DNA of 64,000 nucleotides from Pusillimonas sp. T2. Its GTDB lineage: Bacteria > Pseudomonadota > Gammaproteobacteria > Burkholderiales > Burkholderiaceae_B. Positions 59,568 to 64,000 of the stretch are shown in pieces. The translations under genes were made by a program, and so were the position numbers. The stretch lies in NCBI RefSeq assembly GCF_002236805.1, contig NZ_NIQA01000003.1, positions 124,001 to 188,000 of the forward strand, written 5' to 3'. Every line of letters starts with the position of its first letter. Within the stretch, counting starts at the first letter, position 1. The notes below the pieces were generated by a model that was not told where the DNA came from, did no database searches, and saw only the letters and a program-made list of their open reading frames with translations.

Positions 59568-61031
59568 TCACAATAAGGCGTTACCCTTGCGGTGCGCGGC
59601 CGCCAGCAGCGCCGCTTGGCAAACCTTGGCTTTTTTCTCCAGGTACATACTTTTATCGGCGAACTCAATCAATTGCGATTCATCTGTACCGTGCTCGGGG
59701 TAACGCGCAAGCCCAATACTGGAAGCAATGTTAAAGCTGTGCCCGTTCAAGACACATGGTTGGCTAAATACGTCACGGATTTTTTTAGCGATTACTTCGG
59801 CTTGCTCTGGCAATGGGCTGCGATGCAACAACACAATAAATTCATCGCCACCCACACGAGCGACGGTATCCGATTCGCGCACACACAGCTTCAGACGCCT
59901 GGCCACTTCTTTTAGTAAAAGGTCTCCGATGCCGTGGCCCAAGGTGTCGTTGACTTGCTTGAATTTATCTATATCAAGATAAAGCAATGAAAAACACGCT
60001 TGCTCTCGTCGGGCTATCGACAATGCAACCTTCAGACGGTCGTATAGCAATGCGCGGTTGGGCAGGCCAGTCAACTGATCGTACTGCGCCATTTGCTTAA
60101 GGCGCATCTGCATTTGCTGACGCTCAATGGCAGCAGCGATTTGCGTCGAGACAAACTGCAACAAAGCCTGATCTTCGTGGCTGTAGCACAACCCGCCGGG
60201 ATGCCGGTTAAGCACAATGACACCGATAACTTCGTTTTGCGACTTAAGCGGCACGCCTAACCACGCCACGGGTTGCACGCTTGAAGAAACATCGAGTTCC
60301 GCAAGATATGGCCGCATTGTGTCGGGCGCCAGCAATATGGGTAGGCCCGTACGGACAATTTGACGACAGAGTGGGCCGGAAATTTCCTTGAGCAGTGCCA
60401 ACCTACGGCAGCCGGCATTTTCCGGATACGGAAAACCAAGCTCGCCTGTTTCGGAGTCGATCAACGCAACCGAGAAATCATCAACCGGTAACAGCGTGCC
60501 CACAATCTGATGAAGATGCTGAAATAACGTCAACACATCATCGGCGCGGTGAGCGGCTTCGGAAATGGCGTAAAGAGCAGCCTGTAACGATTCGGCCCGC
60601 TTTCGTTCAGTAATGTCGCGCGCAACGCCAATACGTAACTGGTCGGCCGACGACCACCGCGCCGACCACATGATGTACACAACCTGCCCGTCTTTACGGA
60701 CATAGCGATTCTCGAAGTGAAGCTGCGGGCAACCAGACATGACCTCTTGCACCGATGTGCGTGTGCGTTCGCGGTCTTCGGGCAGCATCAGGTCGAACAT
60801 GTTTTTGCCAATCATTTCTTTTGGCGTGTAACCGAAAATACGTTCGCACGACGCGCTTGCGAAGACGATGGAGGCATCCAGGTTAACCGCAAAGACAGCG
60901 TCCATCAGAAGATCAACGAAGCTGGCCATCGGCGTGTAGGCGTTCGGTTGCATATAAAAATTATAAAGCGTGACAACCATTTTTCGCGGTATTTTTTGCC
61001 CCATCTGGAACTGCACAACACACCCAGGCAT
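59568..61031 (-). CDS. PAS-GAF-GGDEF diguanylate cyclase
   Basis: 487 residues, soluble. PAS (about 36-145, ending GVARDITERKRAE), GAF (about 165-305), GGDEF (about 315-475). The active-site GGDEF (394-398) is intact, and a product-inhibition I-site RxxD (Arg385-Glu-Ser-Asp388) lies exactly five residues upstream, so it should make c-di-GMP with feedback control. No EAL domain. No phytochrome Cys-His signature in the GAF and no flavin-LOV motif in the PAS. The first ATG (61031) has no ribosome site; Met18, 27 or 35 are alternatives. Divergent from pyp with 132 bp between them, which suggests shared regulation. Confidence 0.94.
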   Translation of the reverse strand: MPGCVVQFQMGQKIPRKMVVTLYNFYMQPNAYTPMASFVDLLMDAVFAVNLDASIVFASASCERIFGYTPKEMIGKNMFDLMLPEDRERTRTSVQEVMSGCPQLHFENRYVRKDGQVVYIMWSARWSSADQLRIGVARDITERKRAESLQAALYAISEAAHRADDVLTLFQHLHQIVGTLLPVDDFSVALIDSETGELGFPYPENAGCRRLALLKEISGPLCRQIVRTGLPILLAPDTMRPYLAELDVSSSVQPVAWLGVPLKSQNEVIGVIVLNRHPGGLCYSHEDQALLQFVSTQIAAAIERQQMQMRLKQMAQYDQLTGLPNRALLYDRLKVALSIARREQACFSLLYLDIDKFKQVNDTLGHGIGDLLLKEVARRLKLCVRESDTVARVGGDEFIVLLHRSPLPEQAEVIAKKIRDVFSQPCVLNGHSFNIASSIGLARYPEHGTDESQLIEFADKSMYLEKKAKVCQAALLAAAHRKGNALL

Positions 61032-61163
61032 TGAACCGAATTTGTCCTAGACAAATAAAATATTTAAGCGTATCGTTTGGGCATAGTTACACGACAGTAA
61101 TTAAATACATCGCTTTGTGTAAATAGAAGCCAATTTCGGCTCAAAACCCTTAAGGCCAAACGA
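61032..61163. promoter_or_regulatory. Divergent AT-rich promoter region between the diguanylate cyclase and pyp
   Basis: This gap is clearly richer in A and T than the flanking genes and must hold both start regions. It contains the interrupted palindrome ATTTGTC-CTA-GACAAAT (61040-61056), placed 9 bp from the cyclase's first ATG. I could not assign -35/-10 boxes with confidence. AAGG about ten bases before the pyp ATG is the likely ribosome site. Confidence 0.6.
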
Positions 61164-61550
61164 ATGAAAGAACTCGACATTATTGCTTTTGGTAAATCAG
61201 ATATCGAAAACACCCTCGGGAAAATGTCTTCCGGCGAAATAGACAAGCTGGCGTTCGGTGCGATTGAGCTAGACAAAAATGGGACAATTCTGAAATACAA
61301 CTCGGCTGAAGGCGCCATTACAGGGCGTAACCCTGCCGACGTGATTGGAAAGAACTTCTTTCGCGACGTTGCTCCCTGCACGTCAAAAGCCAACTTCAAG
61401 GGCGTGTTCGATGCCGGTGTCAAAACAGGCGACCTGAACACCATTTTCGAATACGTCTTTGACTACCAGATGAAGCCGACAAAGGTCAAAGTTCACATGA
61501 AACGGGCCATCAGCGGCGACACGTTCTGGATTTTTGTTAAGCGCATCTAG
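61164..61550 (+). CDS. pyp: Photoactive yellow protein (blue-light PAS photoreceptor)
   Basis: 128 residues, a single PAS fold closely matching the 125-residue Halorhodospira halophila PYP, with three extra residues at the N-terminus. Chromophore-site residues (H. halophila number in brackets) are Tyr45 (42), Glu49 (46), Thr53 (50), Arg55 (52) and the p-coumarate-binding Cys72 (69) in [15 protein letters not shown] and [11 protein letters not shown] are also as in the classic protein; Met91 is Ile94 here. Light isomerises the thioester-linked p-coumarate and drives a partial unfolding signal. The p-coumaroyl-CoA ligase gene begins 8 bp downstream, and a diguanylate cyclase is divergent upstream. 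Confidence 0.97.
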   Translation: MKELDIIAFGKSDIENTLGKMSSGEIDKLAFGAIELDKNGTILKYNSAEGAITGRNPADVIGKNFFRDVAPCTSKANFKGVFDAGVKTGDLNTIFEYVFDYQMKPTKVKVHMKRAISGDTFWIFVKRI

Positions 61551-61558
61551 GCGAAAAA

Positions 61559-62785
61559 ATGACAGGGCAATCGGCAATGTCGTTTGCGTGGTGGGAGCAG
61601 CCAGGCTTCCTGCATCGCGTCGTCTGTGACCTAGTTAACTCAGAACTGACGGCGCTGCGCCGACGACCGCTGCTGCTCCCCCTACCCTGGTCAAACGAGC
61701 GCCATCTTATTCGCGACCTGGGTGCCGATTCGCTCGAGTTAATGACGCTGGCTACCAGTCTGTCTGAACTTCTGCATATTCATGAATCGGGGATTGAAGA
61801 CTACTTGTTAGCCCGGCTTGAAATACAAGATTGGGTTTCCGTTGCCTACACCAGCTTAAGGCAACATGGCGACGGCATTACCTTCAGTACATCGGGCAGC
61901 AGCGGCTCACCAAAGCGATGCCAACACAGCCTGTCGTTGCTACACCAAGAGATCGACGTCCTGCGCGCTTTGTTCAGCGGCCGTCGGCGCATACTTAGTG
62001 CCGTGCCGGCACACCACATTTACGGTTTTTTATTCACTGTTTTACTGCCGCAGGCCCTGGGGATTGCGTCGGAGAAGGTCTTTGACGTGCGGGGCAGCAG
62101 CCCGGGTGCGTTGGTATCTGCGTTGCAACCCGGCGATTTAGTTATTGGCCACCCCGATTACTGGCAAAACGTAGCGCGCCTGGCGGGCGCCTTGCCCAAT
62201 GATGTTGTGGGCGTCACGTCGGGAGCCCCTTGCCCCGACGCGGTCGCCCTTGATATGCGCGCTGCAGGATTAAGCAAACTAGTGCAAATTTTTGGCAGCA
62301 GCGAAACCGCCGGTATTGGGTGGCGCGACGATGAAACTGCCCCATACACCTGCTTTGCCTACTGGCAAGCACAAGACGACGGCGCTGCACTTGCCCGGCG
62401 TATGCCAGACGGTGCAACGGCCCGATTCGCGCTGCAAGACCACCTGACCTGGCAAGATGAAAACCATTTCAGGCCAGCAGGCCGCCGTGACCAGGTCGTA
62501 CAGGTGGGTGGCATTAATGTTTACCCGGCGCGAGCGGCTGAGGTCATAGCGCAGCACCCCGCAGTACAAGATGTTGTCGTCAGGCTAATGCGTGCAGACG
62601 AAGGCAACCGCCTTAAAGCATTTGTAGTGCCCCGCGCGGGCCATGAGGACGATTTGATGCTGGCCGAAACACTCGCCGAATGGGCCAGCGCCGGGTTAAA
62701 TGCAGCCGAAAGGCCGGTAACCTATACCTTTGGCGCGGCATTACCCAGGCAAAGCAACGGCAAGCCTGCCGACTGGATCATTTAG
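61559..62785 (+). CDS. pcl: p-Hydroxycinnamoyl-CoA ligase for PYP chromophore (pCL)
   Basis: 408 residues, short ANL-superfamily adenylating enzyme. Motifs: AMP loop FSTSGSSGSPK (109-119), IFGSSETAGIGW, VGGINVYPAR in the hinge to the C-terminal lid, and terminal QSNGKPADW with the catalytic Lys402. In PYP operons this ligase activates p-coumarate for attachment to the PYP cysteine, and the 8 bp spacing to pyp supports that assignment. An N-terminal segment RDLGADSLELMTLA (Asp57-Ser58-Leu59) resembles an acyl-carrier-protein DSL site. ATG 61559 is used; ATG 61577 is also possible. The end overlaps the opposite-strand gene by 8 bp. Confidence 0.92.
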   Translation: MTGQSAMSFAWWEQPGFLHRVVCDLVNSELTALRRRPLLLPLPWSNERHLIRDLGADSLELMTLATSLSELLHIHESGIEDYLLARLEIQDWVSVAYTSLRQHGDGITFSTSGSSGSPKRCQHSLSLLHQEIDVLRALFSGRRRILSAVPAHHIYGFLFTVLLPQALGIASEKVFDVRGSSPGALVSALQPGDLVIGHPDYWQNVARLAGALPNDVVGVTSGAPCPDAVALDMRAAGLSKLVQIFGSSETAGIGWRDDETAPYTCFAYWQAQDDGAALARRMPDGATARFALQDHLTWQDENHFRPAGRRDQVVQVGGINVYPARAAEVIAQHPAVQDVVVRLMRADEGNRLKAFVVPRAGHEDDLMLAETLAEWASAGLNAAERPVTYTFGAALPRQSNGKPADWII

Positions 62786-63155
62786 ACGGAGCGGATGGCA
62801 GACGTTGATGTTCTTTTGGGACGTTAACGCGCAGCGCTGCGTGTGCCACGTCGACCACATGTTGGGGTAACGCGTAGCCACCCACGATTTGCGCCACGTC
62901 GGTAAGCCCTACCCAGTCTGGTGCAACTTCGATAAGCGTAGCCGAGGGTACAACGCGCTGCACATCAGCCAATGCGCCGCGCACTGCGCTATCGGCATCT
63001 TCGGCCTCGCGCGTAAATTCGAGCGCCAGCCGCCCTGGCAACCCCATGCCGACCAAAGCATCATCACAACCCGCCTGCCCGAAGCGCTCGACCAAGTCGT
63101 CTTGGTCGCAGTCGCTGTCTGCCAGCTGGTACTTTAAGGTAAAGATGTATTCCAT
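62778..63155 (-). CDS. Small protein resembling an HTH-family regulator with the DNA-binding segment missing
   Basis: 125 residues. The N-terminal part (MEYIFTLKYQLADSDCD ... DDALVGMGLPGRLALEFTRE ... LIEVAPDWVGLTDVAQIVG) and the C-terminal part (GGYALPQHVVDVAHAALRVN) each look like the ends of a proteobacterial family, from memory annotated as helix-turn-helix/DNA-binding. In that family about 40-50 residues containing SRQNxRKLM normally separate these ends. Here they join directly at residues 91-93. This is recollection, not a database result. Its promoter overlaps a strong palindrome. Its 3' end overlaps the ligase gene tail by 8 bp. Confidence 0.7.
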   Translation of the reverse strand: MEYIFTLKYQLADSDCDQDDLVERFGQAGCDDALVGMGLPGRLALEFTREAEDADSAVRGALADVQRVVPSATLIEVAPDWVGLTDVAQIVGGYALPQHVVDVAHAALRVNVPKEHQRLPSAPSK

Positions 63156-63211
63156 TTCGAAATGGCCGCTATTCGGTTGGATGGCGTGAATGCATCATCA
63201 ACAGACTTCGC

Positions 63212-63238
63212 TGTATATGCGAACATATTGGTTGTCAA
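63212..63238 (-). promoter_or_regulatory. Predicted promoter of the small 125-residue protein gene
   Basis: On the minus strand a perfect TTGACA (63233-63238) and TATACA (63212-63217) are 15 bp apart. The start codon is about 50 bases after the expected transcription start. The -35 box lies inside the palindrome at 63225-63252, so a bound repressor would block it. Confidence 0.55.
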
Positions 63239-63252
63239 TCGACAACCAATAT
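63225..63252. repeat. Palindromic operator candidate
   Basis: ATATTGGTTGTC (63225-63236), a 4-base spacer AATC, then the exact complement GACAACCAATAT (63241-63252). Twelve-base perfect arms over a promoter -35 box point to a dimeric repressor site. It shares the TTGTC...GACAA half-sites with the palindrome at 61040-61056, although the spacers differ (4 versus 3). Confidence 0.65.
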
Positions 63253-63423
63253 CAAAGGGCGCTTAGCTTCGCAGTAAAAGTGTCTGCAATGTGTAGTGCA
63301 GCAAGCTGCCTAAGTGAACTGACACAACAGTGTGCCTGAAGCAGCTTCTCAAACCACCAGCAATGATCAACTTGCTCCACCACGGAAATCACCCGATGTC
63401 CTGAGGCCAGTGGCCGACGTAGA
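63253..63423. other. Non-coding stretch without a recognisable gene
   Basis: Together with 63156-63252 and the terminator to 63474, this makes a gap of over 400 bp before the next candidate ORF. A minus-strand frame of about 57 codons crosses it without an ATG start or ribosome site, and I do not recognise its product. No tRNA, direct repeat or insertion-sequence end was seen. Confidence 0.5.
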
Positions 63424-63474
63424 GCGCATGAAAAAGGGGTTAGTTGCCTGAACGCCTAACCCCTTTTCATGTGC
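63424..63474. terminator. Long inverted repeat, bidirectional terminator
   Basis: CATGAAAAAGGGGTTAG pairs with CTAACCCCTTTTCATG across a 12-base loop, with one unpaired A. Pairing extends a few bases further with one mismatch (GCGC versus GTGC). The A/T ends give T-tracts on both strands. It is unusually long for this window and no gene ends nearby, which suggests a neighbouring gene has been lost. Confidence 0.65.
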
Positions 63475-63581
63475 CAACGGTAGTTATCGTTACGGCTGTC
63501 GCAAGGATAAAGCCCAGAATAGGAATGAAACGCGCCTTTTTACCGCTATATTCGATGTATGTATTATTTGAGGAATTACCG

Positions 63582-63779
63582 ATGAACCGCGCTTACATCT
63601 CCTTGCGTACAAGTGATGTAGTCACGCATAGCAATGCAACGCGGCCACCTATCGCTTACCAAGCTATCTATGCGTTTTTAAAAGACTGTGGGTTCAACGA
63701 CTTAGAAAATTTAAACTTTCATGCCGAACCGCAGCTTCAGCTCGTAGCGGGTTCACTGCAAGACGGCCGTTTAGTTTAG
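63582..63779 (+). CDS. Orphan ORF, 65 residues, unknown
   Basis: Starts at an ATG with GAGGA seven bases upstream, and an AT-rich stretch before it (63541-63575) could be a promoter. The peptide begins MNRAYISLRTSDVV and has no signal or membrane segment; the middle (AYQAIYAFLKDCGFNDLENLNF) looks helical. I do not recognise it. It may be a real small protein or the truncated start of a longer lost gene. Confidence 0.4.
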   Translation: MNRAYISLRTSDVVTHSNATRPPIAYQAIYAFLKDCGFNDLENLNFHAEPQLQLVAGSLQDGRLV

Positions 63780-63821
63780 GGTGAAACCCGGGGTCTAGGT
63801 GATTGCCGGTGTCGGTACCGG

Positions 63822-64000
63822 AAAATGGCACCATCGTCATAATTTGTAAGGCCATATCCAACGCGGTCCTGTTGCCAGCACGGCTAATGTGTAACCATCT
63901 GGCGTCGGGAAGCCACGCCCCCCATTTCTGGCCGTCGCAGCCAAATCGGCGTAGTGTCGCGCCGCATCGGTATCAAATGGTAGTACTCAACCGCGCCTTC
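63822..64000 (-). pseudogene. Degraded 3' end of a VapC-type PIN-domain toxin gene
   Basis: On the minus strand a frame from 63986 reads VLPFDTDAARHYADLA then RGFPTPDGYTLAVLAT, matching the later half of VapC-like PIN toxins (VLPFD..AA..YA ... FPTPDGYIAA). A stop lies just upstream of VLPFD in this frame. After DGY the expected ATRD/INPW tail is broken by shifts: a GLTNYD-like end appears in another frame near 63825-63842. The gene therefore has several frame disruptions and continues past the window edge. No antitoxin is visible; it would be beyond position 64000. Confidence 0.55.

Noticed and set aside
59568-61031. Phytochrome or LOV photoreceptor function for the cyclase itself
   Set aside because: The GAF has no bilin-binding Cys signature and the PAS lacks the flavin-binding GRNCRFLQ-type motif, so any light input would have to come from PYP.
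63253-63440. Minus-strand frame of about 57 codons (VVEQVDHCWWFEKLL region)
   Set aside because: No ATG start or ribosome site, it crosses the terminator repeat, and the product was not recognised.
63700-63960. Alternative minus-strand frame containing DPGFHPKLNGRLAVNPL
   Set aside because: It overlaps the PIN remnant and the 65-codon ORF in other frames, and resembles no family I know.

Overview
The window reads as chromosomal DNA of a betaproteobacterium, most likely Burkholderiales/Alcaligenaceae (Bordetella, Achromobacter, Pusillimonas type). This rests on recognisable protein sequences (homodimeric-type AceE, an argH/rlmD pair, gmk-rpoZ-spoT, gltIJKL) and a GC-rich base composition; no rRNA or tRNA gene was found that would fix the genus. 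About 62 kb is densely packed core genome with many ATGA start/stop overlaps. The last 3 kb is accessory in character.

Layout. 1-2.8 kb: pyruvate dehydrogenase genes (start of aceF, all of aceE, minus strand). 3-8.4 kb: a membrane PAS histidine kinase and a FixJ-type regulator translationally coupled to folD, then oligopeptidase A. 8.5-9.2 kb: a Sco protein. 9.3-18 kb (minus): a disulfide oxidoreductase, a nitroreductase, then a complete RND efflux operon (adaptor, pump, outer-membrane factor) whose last cistron overlaps pdxJ. 18.1-20.8 kb (minus): a three-gene ABC importer of the TrpXYZ type. 20.9-22.4 kb: exonuclease III and a spermidine-synthase-like protein. 22.5-26 kb: small unknown protein, gmk, rpoZ, spoT. 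26-36.8 kb: M23 peptidase, EamA exporter, the divergent ybbA/tesA pair, ppiD, rlmJ, an RluF-type pseudouridine synthase, gltIJKL and a PII gene. 36.8-45.4 kb: argH, rlmD, a Spy-like protein, exonuclease, nlpD-pcm-surE, plsY, tsaD. 45.6-59.6 kb: purine permease, thioredoxin, YigZ, ABC-F ATPase, LD-carboxypeptidase, tadA, HAD phosphatase, universal stress protein, nnrDE, a YadG/YadH-type exporter, yajQ, lrgAB and an MFS transporter.

The most interesting part is 59.57-63.16 kb. A 128-residue photoactive yellow protein (PYP), with every chromophore-pocket residue I can check conserved, is followed 8 bp later by its dedicated p-hydroxycinnamoyl-CoA ligase. It is divergent, across an AT-rich 132 bp gap, from a PAS-GAF-GGDEF diguanylate cyclase. 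This suggests a blue-light sensor that makes its own chromophore thioester and may be linked to c-di-GMP signalling in an otherwise ordinary, non-photosynthetic-looking chromosome. No tyrosine ammonia lyase is in the window, so p-coumarate must come from elsewhere in the genome or from outside. Next to the ligase is a small protein that appears to be a regulator-family member missing its helix-turn-helix in frame. Its promoter is overlapped by a 12-bp-arm palindrome whose half-site resembles one in the PYP/cyclase gap.

The final 850 bp holds a long inverted-repeat terminator, a 65-codon orphan ORF and the degraded 3' end of a VapC-type PIN toxin gene, consistent with the edge of an island or a decaying region.
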